Positions 50,436 to 59,738 of a stretch of 64,000 bases of DNA are shown here, piece by piece. The DNA comes from JAYZDK01 sp964604165. GTDB taxonomy: Bacteria; Myxococcota_A; UBA796; CAJQPC01. Positions within the stretch are counted from its first letter, which is position 1; each line of letters opens with the position of its first letter. The position numbers and the translations under genes are program-made. The notes beneath the pieces are model-generated. The model searched no databases. It worked only from the letters and a program-made list of their open reading frames with translations, and was not told the DNA's origin. The DNA is taken from contig CAZRYF010000010.1 in the NCBI GenBank assembly GCA_964604165.1, forward strand, positions 38,033-102,032, given 5' to 3'.

Positions 50436-50455
50436 CAGTGAAAAATGATTCACTG
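50436..50455 (+). repeat. Inverted repeat before the terminator
   Basis: CAGTGA (50436-50441) and TCACTG (50450-50455) frame an A/T-rich loop, just upstream of the terminator. It may form a competing hairpin. Confidence 0.4.
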
Positions 50456-50463
50456 ATTCTTGG

Positions 50464-50492
50464 AGGCGTCGGAGTTTTCTTCGGCGCCTTTT
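50464..50492 (+). terminator. Intrinsic terminator
   Basis: AGGCGTCG and CGGCGCCT pair over 8 bp (one G-U) around GAGTTTTCTT, followed by TTTT. It ends the 64-aa transcript and lies 22 bases from the end of the convergent symporter gene. Confidence 0.75.
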
Positions 50493-50514
50493 GGATCTAC
50501 ACAGTCCTTTCGGA

Positions 50515-52368
50515 TCAGCCAGTCAAACCTTGAGCATCGTCGTCAGTTTCCTCGCGGGCACTCTTGAGAAGCCAGATAAAGGCGGCCATTCCGAAGAGAA
50601 GCAAGAGAAGCCACCCACCGGCTTGTTGGCGGAGGAGCCACCCTCCCAAGCCAAACAAGGTGCCGTACACCGCGAGTAGGCCCGCCCCAACCCGGCCCGT
50701 AGCTCCGCGTTCCAGGCGGGTGGCAACCTCCGGGTTTCTCGCCGCCACAGGCCCCCAGAAACCCACGGGTCGTGCAGCTCGGTAGAACGCGTCCAGGCGT
50801 TCCGGTGGTGTGGGGGCCACAAACAGGGCCAACGGTATCCAGATCGCCATGCTGCCAAAGGCCACCCACAGAATGCCCTCGGCCTTGGGGATCTCCGCTG
50901 CCACCACCCACAGAGACAATGCCGTTGAGGCCACGAGGGCGGAGAGCTCTGAGGTGGCATTGACCCGCCACCAAATCCACCGTGCCACGGCGACGCTACC
51001 CAGGCCGCTGCCGAGGGTAAGCAGGAAGATCCAGACGGACACGATCGAGTTCATACGCAAGGAGGCAAAGGCGGCCATTCCCGCCATGCAGACCACCCCG
51101 ATTCTCCCGACCAGGACCTCCGTTCGAGGGGAACCGCCCGGGGCTACAAACCGCTGCCACACGTCGCGGACCAGGTAGCTCGACCCCCAGTTCACGTGGG
51201 TATCGATGGTGGACATGAAGGCGGCAAGCAGGCTGACCAACACGATGCCAAGGGCCCCGGGGGGAAGTTTCTGGACCAGGAGCGTGGCGTAGGTCGCCTC
51301 CCTGTCAAAGACACAGATCCCTTCGGTGCACTGGTAGCCAGCAGAGCACTGCACGAGCGTGTCGGCACAGGCCCCCATGTCCGGTACGCTCCCGAGGGGC
51401 CAGAACACAAGCGCTGCAAGCCCCACCAGGATCCACGGCCAAGGTCGGATGGCGTTGTGGAGCACCGCAAACCAGATGCTCGAGCGCTCCGCATCCGCGG
51501 GGCTCCGGGTCGCCCCGATACGCTGCACGATGTATCCCACGCCCTCCGCCTGTCTCCACCACCCAACGGTCATCAGCACCGCAAACAAGAAGATGGGCAT
51601 CTGTGGAAGGTCGCCCTCCGGCACAAAGGACAGAAGAGATCCGGCCTTTTCCGGGTAGGTCAGGTGTAGCTTCTCCACCAGGCCGGTGACTCCCCCAATT
51701 TCCGGTGCCCAAAGCACGTACACCAAGAGCAGGACCGCCCCCACCATGGCCAGAAGGAACTGGGCCATGTCCGTCAGCACAACCGAACGCATGCCCCCCA
51801 GCATGCTGTAGAGCACCGCCAGGGCCATCAGCCCGAAGGTTACCTGGAGAGGATTCTGCTCTGGAAACAGGTTTAAGCTCACCTTTCGCATGGCAAGAAT
51901 CACCCAGCCCATGGTCAGGCAGTTCAAGAACACTGCCTGGTAGGCCGCCTTTACCACCCGCAAGAGGGCAGCTGTTCGCCCTGCGTACCGAACCTCAAGC
52001 ACCTCGGCATCTGTGACCACCCGAAGCCGCCGCCAATACCGGGCGAAGATCACTGCAGCCACCACATGCGCAATGCCCCAGCACCACCAGATCCAGTTCC
52101 CGGCGATGCCTCCAGTCGCCACAAGCCCCGTGACCGCCAAGGGTGTGTCCGCTGCAAAGGTGGTGGCTACAATCGAGGTGCCAGCCAGCCACCATGGCAG
52201 GGTTCGCCCCGCGAGAAAGTACTCGTCGCTGCTTTGGCTTGCCCGACGGGCCAGCGCCAAACCCACCCCCAGGGCCCCCGACAGGTAGATCACAACGATG
52301 GAGAGGTCCAAAGGATGCATGGCGGGGGATTCCATATCTCGCCAAAGCGGTCGCATGGTTACAATCAT
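50515..52368 (-). CDS. Sodium:solute symporter family transporter
   Basis: A 617-residue protein with about 13-14 hydrophobic segments. SSF features are SSDEYFLAGRTLPWWLAGTSIVATTFAADTP at the N-terminal side (split here by family positions), SMLGGMRSVVLTD and a middle region with STIDTHVNWGSSY. A Cys-rich insert (QCSAGYQCTEGICV) lies in an external loop. Na+-driven uptake of an organic solute is expected; the solute is unknown. ATG 52368 has AAGGTGG upstream; a second ATG at 52320 would shorten it by 16 residues. Convergent with the 64-aa gene. Confidence 0.88.
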   Translation of the reverse strand: MIVTMRPLWRDMESPAMHPLDLSIVVIYLSGALGVGLALARRASQSSDEYFLAGRTLPWWLAGTSIVATTFAADTPLAVTGLVATGGIAGNWIWWCWGIAHVVAAVIFARYWRRLRVVTDAEVLEVRYAGRTAALLRVVKAAYQAVFLNCLTMGWVILAMRKVSLNLFPEQNPLQVTFGLMALAVLYSMLGGMRSVVLTDMAQFLLAMVGAVLLLVYVLWAPEIGGVTGLVEKLHLTYPEKAGSLLSFVPEGDLPQMPIFLFAVLMTVGWWRQAEGVGYIVQRIGATRSPADAERSSIWFAVLHNAIRPWPWILVGLAALVFWPLGSVPDMGACADTLVQCSAGYQCTEGICVFDREATYATLLVQKLPPGALGIVLVSLLAAFMSTIDTHVNWGSSYLVRDVWQRFVAPGGSPRTEVLVGRIGVVCMAGMAAFASLRMNSIVSVWIFLLTLGSGLGSVAVARWIWWRVNATSELSALVASTALSLWVVAAEIPKAEGILWVAFGSMAIWIPLALFVAPTPPERLDAFYRAARPVGFWGPVAARNPEVATRLERGATGRVGAGLLAVYGTLFGLGGWLLRQQAGGWLLLLLFGMAAFIWLLKSAREETDDDAQGLTG

Positions 52369-52406
52369 TGTGCGCCCACCTTCCTCCCTTCCCGCTGCTT
52401 CCTGCC

Positions 52407-53918
52407 TTGCTCTCCCAACCGATTCTCCACGTCGATTCCGCCGACGTGATTCGCGCTTGTTGGGCCCCGGTTACCATTCGCGTGGCCTGGGAGCTCCACC
52501 GTGCAGGTTTGTCACCGCGAGGAGACACGCTCTTCGAGGCTCGAGAGCACGCCCTCTTGTCTCTTCCATGTGACGTGGAACCGAACCAGGCCGAGTCCCT
52601 CGCATCCCTCTTTACAAGGGAGTACATCGAGCGGGTTCGGCACAGGCGCTATCGCCGGCGAATGGACTTGCAGGTGCGCTTCGAGCCACGCCATCGCTGG
52701 AGGGAGCGGCTGGAATATGTGCTGGATCCCCTCGGCCAGTGGGTCTTTCGAATGGCCTATGGGGACGAGGCCCCACTGAAACGAGTGGCGGAGATCGCAG
52801 GTAAGGATCTGGCGATCATCCAAAGCAGCCAACAAGGGGTGCGCGGCGCACTCCGCTCGATTCTGCAAGCAGACGCCATCTCTCTGGCCCATGTGGATCT
52901 CCGGCAGTTGGACGACCTGTTGGTGGGATTGGCCAGCCTACCGGCGCCGGACTGCCAGGGGGGACACGAGGCTGTGGAAGCCGCGCGAAGGAGCCACGTG
53001 GAGCGTTGTTGTCGATGTGCGCGGGCGAGCCGACTGGTGCGAGGCGGGCATCTCTCGCCGGCGGACCTGGTTCCCCCGGGCGGAACGGAGCCCATTGCCC
53101 GGTCTCACACCACAGTGCTTGCTCTGCATCTTCATCCGGATGCTCGGCACCACCGGGACACGTTGCACGCCCGCCTGGGACATCCCGGCATTCGCGCGGA
53201 CGCGGACACGTTGCTCCTGCACCCTGCCCAGGCGCCGGACTTGAATGATGCCCTGTGGGAAGCAGCGGGGCGGGGCAGCCCTCCCCGCCAGTTTATTCGC
53301 GGTGCCCAGGTGCAAGGACCGGGGAGGTGGTCACACGGGGTTTTATTGGGACCCGTGGCCGTCGCGGCTGCCGAGTTGACTCGCTCTCGGCAGTGGGGAG
53401 AAATCGACACGGTGGGGCCCCTTCCCAGGCCCCTGCCGGTGGCCCCTTCGGCGGGACGGTGGTGGAGTGTTGCCCTGCTCTTGGCGTTGTTGGCCTCTCT
53501 CGGAGGGTTCTTGGTGATCGGGCGGTCCGGGGAGGCCCCAGCCTTTCCTTTGAAGGCGAGTTTTGCCAGGAGTGAAGGCTGGGTGGCGGCGCGGTTTGAT
53601 GTGCCGGATGCCGCCTGGCTTGTGGCAGTGGTGGAAGGGGACGGGGGCCTGGAGGTCGTACACCGCTCCCAGCGACCTTCGGACAAGGGAGAGTTGGCAA
53701 CGGGCGTCGGGGACTACCAGCTTCGGTGGCCGGGCAAGCGCCTCTTGTTGGCGACGGTCCCCCAAGTGCCCCGGGAGCTTCAGCCCCTTGTTTCCCGCTC
53801 CGCTCGGAGTGATGAGAGGCTTCTTGATTTTGCAGCGCGTCTTCAGGTGCGCTACCCCGGAACCGACGTTCGCCTTCAGGAACCCCTGGAGTTTGTCCCA
53901 AGGGACATAGGAGAGTGA
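52407..53918 (+). CDS. Anti-sigma-like membrane protein with a sigma-region-4-like helix
   Basis: About 503 residues if TTG 52407 is used; GTG 52446 is the other candidate and neither has a clear Shine-Dalgarno. Residues ~121-152 (LKRVAEIAGKDLAIIQSSQQGVRGALR split) resemble sigma region 4. HVERCCRC at ~197-204 fits the HxxxCxxC zinc motif of anti-sigma factors. A single helix (~352-372) precedes an extracytoplasmic beta domain. This would be a sigma-like domain and a zinc finger in one membrane protein. It overlaps no neighbour except by position 2 bp before the DivIVA gene. Function inferred only. Confidence 0.6.
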   Translation: MLSQPILHVDSADVIRACWAPVTIRVAWELHRAGLSPRGDTLFEAREHALLSLPCDVEPNQAESLASLFTREYIERVRHRRYRRRMDLQVRFEPRHRWRERLEYVLDPLGQWVFRMAYGDEAPLKRVAEIAGKDLAIIQSSQQGVRGALRSILQADAISLAHVDLRQLDDLLVGLASLPAPDCQGGHEAVEAARRSHVERCCRCARASRLVRGGHLSPADLVPPGGTEPIARSHTTVLALHLHPDARHHRDTLHARLGHPGIRADADTLLLHPAQAPDLNDALWEAAGRGSPPRQFIRGAQVQGPGRWSHGVLLGPVAVAAAELTRSRQWGEIDTVGPLPRPLPVAPSAGRWWSVALLLALLASLGGFLVIGRSGEAPAFPLKASFARSEGWVAARFDVPDAAWLVAVVEGDGGLEVVHRSQRPSDKGELATGVGDYQLRWPGKRLLLATVPQVPRELQPLVSRSARSDERLLDFAARLQVRYPGTDVRLQEPLEFVPRDIGE

Positions 53919-53920
53919 GC

Positions 53921-54394
53921 ATGCGGGTCACACCGCTGGACATCATCCAGAAGAAGTTTTCCATGAACAAGAAGGGCTACGACCCGGAGGAAGTTGGGGC
54001 ATTTCTGGAAGAGGTGCGAGAGGGCCTCGAGGAGCTCATCCGGGAAAACCATGAGCAGAAAGGCTCCCTCTCCGAAAAGGACAAGGAAATCGCCCGCCTG
54101 CGTGCGGAGGAGGATGCAGTCAAAGAGACCCTCATGGTGGCCCGAAAGTTCAGCGAAGACATGAACGGTTCGGCGCGTCGAGAGGCTGATCTTCTCCTGG
54201 GAGAGGCCCGGCTGGATGCCCAACGGGTGCTGTCTCAGGCCCATGATGAGCACCGAGAGCTTCTTCAGGAGGTGATTCACCTCAAGAGTATTCGCTTGCA
54301 GCACCTTGCGGAGATGAGGGCAATCCTGGAGACCCATCATCGCTTGATCGAAGACGTGGAAAGCCGGCTGGAGGCTGCACCGGAGAGCGCGTGA
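53921..54394 (+). CDS. DivIVA-like coiled-coil protein
   Basis: A 157-residue protein. Its first ~40 residues (VTPLDIIQKKFSMNKKGYDPEEVGAFLEEV) have the DivIVA/GpsB membrane-binding pattern, followed by continuous heptads to ~150. DivIVA-type proteins mark cell poles and division sites. AGGAG precedes ATG 53921; GTG 53915 is too close to the ribosome-binding site. It overlaps the next gene by 4 nt. Confidence 0.85.
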   Translation: MRVTPLDIIQKKFSMNKKGYDPEEVGAFLEEVREGLEELIRENHEQKGSLSEKDKEIARLRAEEDAVKETLMVARKFSEDMNGSARREADLLLGEARLDAQRVLSQAHDEHRELLQEVIHLKSIRLQHLAEMRAILETHHRLIEDVESRLEAAPESA

Positions 54395-55224
54395 GCCTCG
54401 AAAACCGCCGATCCGCATCTGTGCGGTGGGACCTGCACCTGCACACCCGGCTCTCTGATGGCGCGAGAGTCCCTGAGGAGGTGCTGGCCCTTTGCGCCCA
54501 GGGTGGATTGGACGTGGTGGCCTTGACCGATCACGATCTCGGCCCGAGCCTTCCAGCGGGACAGCACACCTTTGGGGAGCATACTTTGGACCTGCTCCAC
54601 GGCGCGGAGATCTCGGTTCGCTACAAGGAGGTAGAGCTGCACATGCTGGTCTACTTCCCCTCGGAGATGCCCTTGGAGTTCCGGGAGTTTTGTACAGGAC
54701 AGGCCCGGGGTCGGGCAAATCGTTACGAGTACATTCGTGAAAAGTTGAACCTACCGGGACTGCCCGTAGCGACCGAGGAGGCCCGGAGCGGGAAGGTTTC
54801 CCTCACAAGGTTTCACCTGGCCCAAGCCCTTGTCGCTGCCGGGCACGTGGGTTCTGTGGACGAGGCTTTCCGGGGCCATCTCTCTCGAAAAAGAGGGCTC
54901 CTGCCGCCGCTGGAGCTGACCCTTGAAGAAGGCCTCGAGCGTGCACGGGCATCAGGGGGGATCACCTCATGGGCTCATCCGCCCCTTGCGTGGGCCACCG
55001 AGTGGGCCAGACCGCTGAAGAAGCTGGGCCTCCATGCTCTTGAGGGTGTTCGTCCCAAGATGGGCGCTCCGAAGCGGCGCACCATGAAAAAACTGGCCAA
55101 GAAGGCGGGGTTGGCTTTGACCGGGGGTTCGGACTGGCATGGCTGGGGGCCCGAATCCCTGGGGCGTTTTGCAGTGGATGGGCAGCAACTCTCCGGATTC
55201 ATTCGTCTCTTGGATGCGGCCTGA
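54391..55224 (+). CDS. PHP-domain phosphoesterase
   Basis: A 277-residue PHP protein. Metal-ligand motifs are DLHLHTRLSDG, LTDHDLGPS, HGAEIS, and the C-terminal GGSDWHG. These match the TrpH/YciV 3',5'-nucleoside bisphosphate phosphatase branch, although a phosphatase for another substrate cannot be excluded. GTG 54391 overlaps the DivIVA stop. Confidence 0.9.
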   Translation: MSLENRRSASVRWDLHLHTRLSDGARVPEEVLALCAQGGLDVVALTDHDLGPSLPAGQHTFGEHTLDLLHGAEISVRYKEVELHMLVYFPSEMPLEFREFCTGQARGRANRYEYIREKLNLPGLPVATEEARSGKVSLTRFHLAQALVAAGHVGSVDEAFRGHLSRKRGLLPPLELTLEEGLERARASGGITSWAHPPLAWATEWARPLKKLGLHALEGVRPKMGAPKRRTMKKLAKKAGLALTGGSDWHGWGPESLGRFAVDGQQLSGFIRLLDAA

Positions 55225-56021
55225 TGACCCCTGTCGTGATTGTGGGCGCGGGCCGGGTGGCTCAGGCTCTTTGCCGAGACCTCACGACACAAGGACACCG
55301 AGTCACCGTCCTTGCCCCTGTCCCGGTTCCGCTTCCTGCCCTGTGGCGGAGGTGCGACGTTGTTTCAGGACAGGGGCTTCGTGCCGGAATGGAGGGGGCT
55401 GAGGTTGTGGTTTTTGCCGCCTGGAGCGCGGATGCCAGGCGAGTCAGAGACGTGGCGGAGGTCGGTGTATTGCAGGCCGCTCGGGCGGCCAAGGAGGCGA
55501 ACGCCGAACGGTTTATTCTCCTGGGTCCGACGGGTGCCTCGGAGGATGCGACCTCCATAGGAGGGCGGGCCCACCACGCGGCGCGAAGACAGCTTCAAGA
55601 TCGTGCACCGCCGGCAGTCTGCTTGGGCTTGCCCGTGGTGTTCGGGAGGGGAGATGCGCTGACATCTCCCTGGTTGGCCGCTCTGTCCGTGGGGAGGGCG
55701 CCGCGGATTGCTGGACCCAATGCATGGGTTCAGCCACTGTGGATTCAGGATGCCACTCGGGCGGTGCGGCGGGTCATGGTTGGCGAGCATGATGGGGAGT
55801 GCCTGGAGTTGTTGGGACCCGAGCGCTGGCGTGTCTCGGCCCTCGCCCTGGAGGTCTGTACGCGGGAGGGGCAGAGGCCGTCTCGCATGCCCCGCCGCAT
55901 GTCCTCGGAGCTGGAGGCGCTGCTTCGGGATCAACAGACCGCTCCGGACGATTGGGATCAACTGCAGCTTGGGAAGAGGCGGACCGTGAACCAGTGGCTT
56001 TCAAACGAGGAGGGGGGATGA
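55224..56021 (+). CDS. NAD(P)-binding SDR-like protein
   Basis: A 265-residue atypical SDR. The N-terminus VIVGAGRVAQALCRDL is a GxGxxA-type Rossmann motif, then RFILLGPTGAS and GLPVVFGRGDAL follow as in NAD-dependent epimerase/NmrA-like proteins. I see no YxxxK pair. ATG 55224 overlaps the PHP stop (TGATG). Substrate unknown. Confidence 0.7.
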   Translation: MTPVVIVGAGRVAQALCRDLTTQGHRVTVLAPVPVPLPALWRRCDVVSGQGLRAGMEGAEVVVFAAWSADARRVRDVAEVGVLQAARAAKEANAERFILLGPTGASEDATSIGGRAHHAARRQLQDRAPPAVCLGLPVVFGRGDALTSPWLAALSVGRAPRIAGPNAWVQPLWIQDATRAVRRVMVGEHDGECLELLGPERWRVSALALEVCTREGQRPSRMPRRMSSELEALLRDQQTAPDDWDQLQLGKRRTVNQWLSNEEGG

Positions 56022-56081
56022 CAATGGCGCTTGCGGCCTCGTCTCGCCAGCGGTACATCCAGGACACGGGGAGGGCGCGAC

Positions 56082-56402
56082 ATGGCTGATACTGCAGAGT
56101 TCTTCAACTCCTACCTTCCGGAAAAGTTTGAGAAGCACTCCGAACTGGCTGCGTCGGTGGGAAAGGTGTTTCAATTCGACATTGGGGAAGCCGGCACCTG
56201 GACCGTAGATATGAGTGGCGGTAGTGGCGGTGCAGTCACCGAAGGCGCCCACGAAGCCCCGGACTGCGTCATTACTTGTGCCAAGGACGACTGGGAGTCG
56301 CTGCTGGACAATCCAGGCCTCGGCATGAAGCTCTTCATGACCGGCAAGCTGACCGCCAGCAACCTGGGCCTTGCTACCCAGCTGCAGAAGATATTGGGGT
56401 AG
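56082..56402 (+). CDS. SCP2 sterol-carrier domain protein
   Basis: A 106-residue single-domain SCP2: VFQFDIGEAGTWTVDM, PDCVITCAKDDWESLLDN, and MTGKLTASNLGLATQLQKIL. It would bind a lipid or fatty acyl chain. The N-terminus has no signal. It is separated from the SDR gene by 60 bp and ends 6 bp before the convergent GldG-like gene. Confidence 0.88.
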   Translation: MADTAEFFNSYLPEKFEKHSELAASVGKVFQFDIGEAGTWTVDMSGGSGGAVTEGAHEAPDCVITCAKDDWESLLDNPGLGMKLFMTGKLTASNLGLATQLQKILG

Positions 56403-56408
56403 CTCTTG

Positions 56409-57962
56409 CTATCGCTTGCGTCTGCGAAGCCAGGAAGCAGCGCCGGCAAGCATCGCCAGTCCCGGTGCAGCCAACACGCTCACAAGCCACACGATGCGCA
56501 TTTGTGCCTGGGTGGCCTGCAGAGAGGGAGGTTCCCGGTCTTGGGCGCGTTCGGCCAGCTGCGCGTCTTCTTCTGACAACCAGGCCAGGGCGTTGAGGAA
56601 CAGGTCGTCTCCTACGCCCTGGAGCACAAACTGGTTCGAGGGAAAGTCGGCATCTCCGAAGACCACGAGCCGCCCTTCTCTTGATCCGGCGGCGGGTTCG
56701 GAGGCGACACCGAGGGGAATGGGCCCCAGGCGGTCCGTTTCGGGGTCCGGTTCTGCTGCCACCTCTCCCAACAGGCTCGCTGGATTCGTCTCAGCCCAGG
56801 ACTTTTGGGTGGTGGCTGCCAAGATCTCCAGGGTTCGTCCTTCTGTGTCCAAGAGGTCCACGCTTCGTGCCCCTTGCAGGACCACGCTGTGACGCAGGCC
56901 GTCCCCAATCGGGTGGGGGCCAAAGGAGTCCGAGTCCAGCACCACCCAGGTGCCGTCCACCCCGGCCAGTTGTCGCGTGGGGTCCACCTCCAGCACCAGG
57001 TCTCGTCCCACCGAGACACCGTACCGGGCCAGCTCCGTCGCCAGGGGGTCCACTGCGTCCGGGTTCACGGGATCCAGCAGCAGTAGGGCTGCACCACCTT
57101 CCGAGACATGTCCCCAAATCAGCTCCCGTTCCTCGGGTAGAAAGCCCACCCTGGGTCCTGCCACCACCACGGTGTCGCAGTCCCCAAGCCCCTCCCTGAG
57201 CAAGGTTCGGTTCATTACCTGGTAGTTCTGGCCTTCCAACCGTTGAATGACGGCTCCGTACCCCCCAAGGGTTTCATCTGCATCCACCCCGCGTTCTCCG
57301 TGGCCTACGGTAAAGCAAATTGGGTGCTCCACCCCTGAAGAGATGCGTACAATTCCGTCGATCAGGGTCTTCTCCGAGGTGCGGCCGGACAAGACCTCGG
57401 ACCGCTCTTGTTGCAGGAGGATGATCCGGTCGGAACCCAGTGCAGCCGGGTCCATGTATTTCTCGTACTTTCGGTAGCTGGTCGGGTCTCGCACCGGGTC
57501 CAGGGTTCGGTACTCCAGATAAGAGGTGTGAAGTGCCATTCGCTTGATCAGCGCCAGAAATGCTGCCTGCTCCGGACTTCCAGAGACAAAGAACCCCACG
57601 ACCTCCACAGGAGCAGACAGAGAGGAGAGGATTTGAACGCTCTGGTCTCCCAGGGTGTGTGTGCGGGAGAGGCTCAGGTCGAACGATCGGTCGTGTCGAA
57701 TTGCGACGGCATTCAGGGCGACCACCACGGCAGCTGCCAACCCAATCACCCCGGCAATCCTTCCGGTGTTGCGAAAGGTGGGGTCTCGGACCGCCTGCTG
57801 GGCCGAGTCCCGGTCCAACCACAGGTAGAGCAGCAGCAGCGCTGCGCCCACGCCGCCAAGGGGGGCAGCCACCACGGTGCTGGTCACCACCCGGTGGGCC
57901 AGAAAGACCAGGACCAGGATTGCCCCCAGCACGCCAAAGGAGACTCGTGCGATGCCCATCAT
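56409..57962 (-). CDS. GldG-like ABC transporter accessory protein
   Basis: A 517-residue protein with N-terminal helices (VSFGVLGAILVLVFLAHR, GVGAALLLLYLWL, AGVIGLAAAVVVALNAVA), a long extracytoplasmic domain with an ABC-type auxiliary pattern (VEVVGFFVSGSPEQAAF, LGGYGAVIQRLEGQNYQV, DTVVVAGPRVGFLPEE), and a final helix with basic tail. It matches GldG/ABC-2 auxiliary proteins of gliding and related systems. ATG 57962 overlaps the permease stop (GAATGATG). Confidence 0.82.
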   Translation of the reverse strand: MMGIARVSFGVLGAILVLVFLAHRVVTSTVVAAPLGGVGAALLLLYLWLDRDSAQQAVRDPTFRNTGRIAGVIGLAAAVVVALNAVAIRHDRSFDLSLSRTHTLGDQSVQILSSLSAPVEVVGFFVSGSPEQAAFLALIKRMALHTSYLEYRTLDPVRDPTSYRKYEKYMDPAALGSDRIILLQQERSEVLSGRTSEKTLIDGIVRISSGVEHPICFTVGHGERGVDADETLGGYGAVIQRLEGQNYQVMNRTLLREGLGDCDTVVVAGPRVGFLPEERELIWGHVSEGGAALLLLDPVNPDAVDPLATELARYGVSVGRDLVLEVDPTRQLAGVDGTWVVLDSDSFGPHPIGDGLRHSVVLQGARSVDLLDTEGRTLEILAATTQKSWAETNPASLLGEVAAEPDPETDRLGPIPLGVASEPAAGSREGRLVVFGDADFPSNQFVLQGVGDDLFLNALAWLSEEDAQLAERAQDREPPSLQATQAQMRIVWLVSVLAAPGLAMLAGAASWLRRRKR

Positions 57963-58726
57963 TCCGCCCACCGCATGGCCTCAATGCGCTGGTGAGCGAC
58001 AAACAGGAAAAAGGCCGTGAAGCCCGCGAAGTATGCGAGGTCCTGGGTGTGCAGGGCACCTCGAGTCAAGCGCTCCATGTGGTCCAGCAAGGAAGCGTGT
58101 TCCACCCAGCTTGAGAGCATGCTGCCTGTCTGGGGCTCTGTGGCCCCAAGCACCCAGAACCCCAACAGAACCGCAAAGGAGATCGACAGAGCCACCAGCT
58201 GGCTCTTTGTCATGGCAGACGCGGCGAGACCCACCGCCAGGAACGCGCTCGAGAGCAGGAGAATCGACAGGTAGCAGGAAAGAAGCACCCCCGGGTCCGG
58301 TTCTCCCAACCACCACAGCAGCACTGGAAAGTGCAGGGTACACACCAGCATTGCCTTTACGAAACCCAAGGCGCCCAGGTACTTTCCAAGCACGATCTGC
58401 GTGGTGCTTACCGGTGCCGTGAGCAGCAGCTCCAGGCTGCCCTCCTTTCGATCCTGTGCAATGAGGCCCATGCTGATGGCGGGACACAGAAAGAGCAGAA
58501 TGACCGCCCAGCTCCCGAAGAAGGGTGCGATGAGGTGGTCGTTTAGGTTGACCGGGTCGTCCCAGGGGCTGGTGGCGGCTTGGAGGGCGGTCTCCGCGTA
58601 GAGGCCGAGCATCCATGCAAAGAAGAGGCCCGTCATCAAGAGCAGGGACGAGAGGCAGGCCCATCCCACGGGCGTGGCAAAGATGGCGCCAAGCTCCCGG
58701 CGGGCGATGGAGAGTACGGGTTTCAT
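57959..58726 (-). CDS. ABC-2 type permease (GldF-like)
   Basis: A 255-residue permease with six hydrophobic segments, starting VLSIARRELGAIFATPVGW and containing the coupling segment DRKEGSLELLLTAPVS. With the ATPase and GldG-like protein it forms a GldAFG-type exporter; the substrate is unknown. It overlaps both neighbours by 4 nt. Confidence 0.88.
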   Translation of the reverse strand: MKPVLSIARRELGAIFATPVGWACLSSLLLMTGLFFAWMLGLYAETALQAATSPWDDPVNLNDHLIAPFFGSWAVILLFLCPAISMGLIAQDRKEGSLELLLTAPVSTTQIVLGKYLGALGFVKAMLVCTLHFPVLLWWLGEPDPGVLLSCYLSILLLSSAFLAVGLAASAMTKSQLVALSISFAVLLGFWVLGATEPQTGSMLSSWVEHASLLDHMERLTRGALHTQDLAYFAGFTAFFLFVAHQRIEAMRWAE

Positions 58727-59601
58727 TCATCGCCCCGGGTCAGGCGAAGGAATCGCTCCTCCAGTCGGTTTCTGTTCGTCAACTCCAACAGCCCAAAAGC
58801 CGTGGCCACTTTGGAGAGGGCTTCTCGATCCGTCTGGCCCGGAAGCGAATACCGTCCGTCCGCCATGGCCTCGACGGACCCTTCTCCGGCGACCGCTTCC
58901 AGGGCATCAAGCGCAGCCTGTCCAGGCCGAGCCACTTGCACCTGCAGGGTCTCCAGTTCGCTCATGTCGTCCTGGGCCACGATGCGGCCCTGGTGAATCA
59001 CCAGCACCCGCGTGCAGAGGGACTCGACCTCTGCCAGGACGTGGGTGGAGAGAAGGATGGCAGTCTTCTCATTTGCCAGTCCGCGGATGAGGCTGCGTAT
59101 CTCCTGGCGTTGGGCAGGGTCCAGCCCGGTCTCTGGTTCATCCAGGATCAGGACCGCGGGCTTGTGAACCAGGGCTTGGGCGAGCCCCACCCTCTGTTGA
59201 AAGCCCTTGGAGAGGTTTCCTATCAGTCGATGCGCCACGGCCTCCAATCCGGTCTGATCCATGACCGTGGCCACGGCCGATTTCGGATCGGCTCCTTTCA
59301 GTCGTGCTGCATGGGCCAGATAGCTCCTTACAGACATCTCCGGGTGGACTGGCGGGCGTTCTGGAAGATACCCCACCCGGGATTTGGCGAGACGTGGGTT
59401 CTTTTGGATGTCGTGTCCGTCCAGGGCGGCCGATCCCGAGGAAGGTCCGAGCGAACCGGCGAGAATCCTCATGGTGGTCGTTTTTCCAGCCCCATTGAGA
59501 CCCAGGAAACCCACGACCTCGCCCGCTCCAACCTGGAATCCAAGGTCGGCAATTGCGGTCGTTGGGCCAAAGCGTCTTGTGAGCCCTTGCGCTTGGATCA
59601 T
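58723..59601 (-). CDS. ABC transporter ATPase (GldA-like)
   Basis: A 292-residue ATPase: Walker A GLNGAGKT, Q-loop region VGYLPERPPVH, signature LSKGFQQRVG, Walker B VLILDEPETGLDP and switch His in LLSTHVL. First gene of the three-gene unit with the GldF- and GldG-like proteins. Homology to GldA is by operon composition; the ATPase alone is generic. Confidence 0.9.
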   Translation of the reverse strand: MIQAQGLTRRFGPTTAIADLGFQVGAGEVVGFLGLNGAGKTTTMRILAGSLGPSSGSAALDGHDIQKNPRLAKSRVGYLPERPPVHPEMSVRSYLAHAARLKGADPKSAVATVMDQTGLEAVAHRLIGNLSKGFQQRVGLAQALVHKPAVLILDEPETGLDPAQRQEIRSLIRGLANEKTAILLSTHVLAEVESLCTRVLVIHQGRIVAQDDMSELETLQVQVARPGQAALDALEAVAGEGSVEAMADGRYSLPGQTDREALSKVATAFGLLELTNRNRLEERFLRLTRGDE

Positions 59602-59738
59602 GGGCTGGATTCCGACCTGCGGTAAAGGTGAAGAGACAAGGGAGGCCGGCGGGTTTGCGACAGCAGTTGATCCCGTGCGATGGCCACGGGTAACCTGCCG
59701 GGGTGCTTTGCCACGGGTCCTACCGTCTTGGAGGGGCG

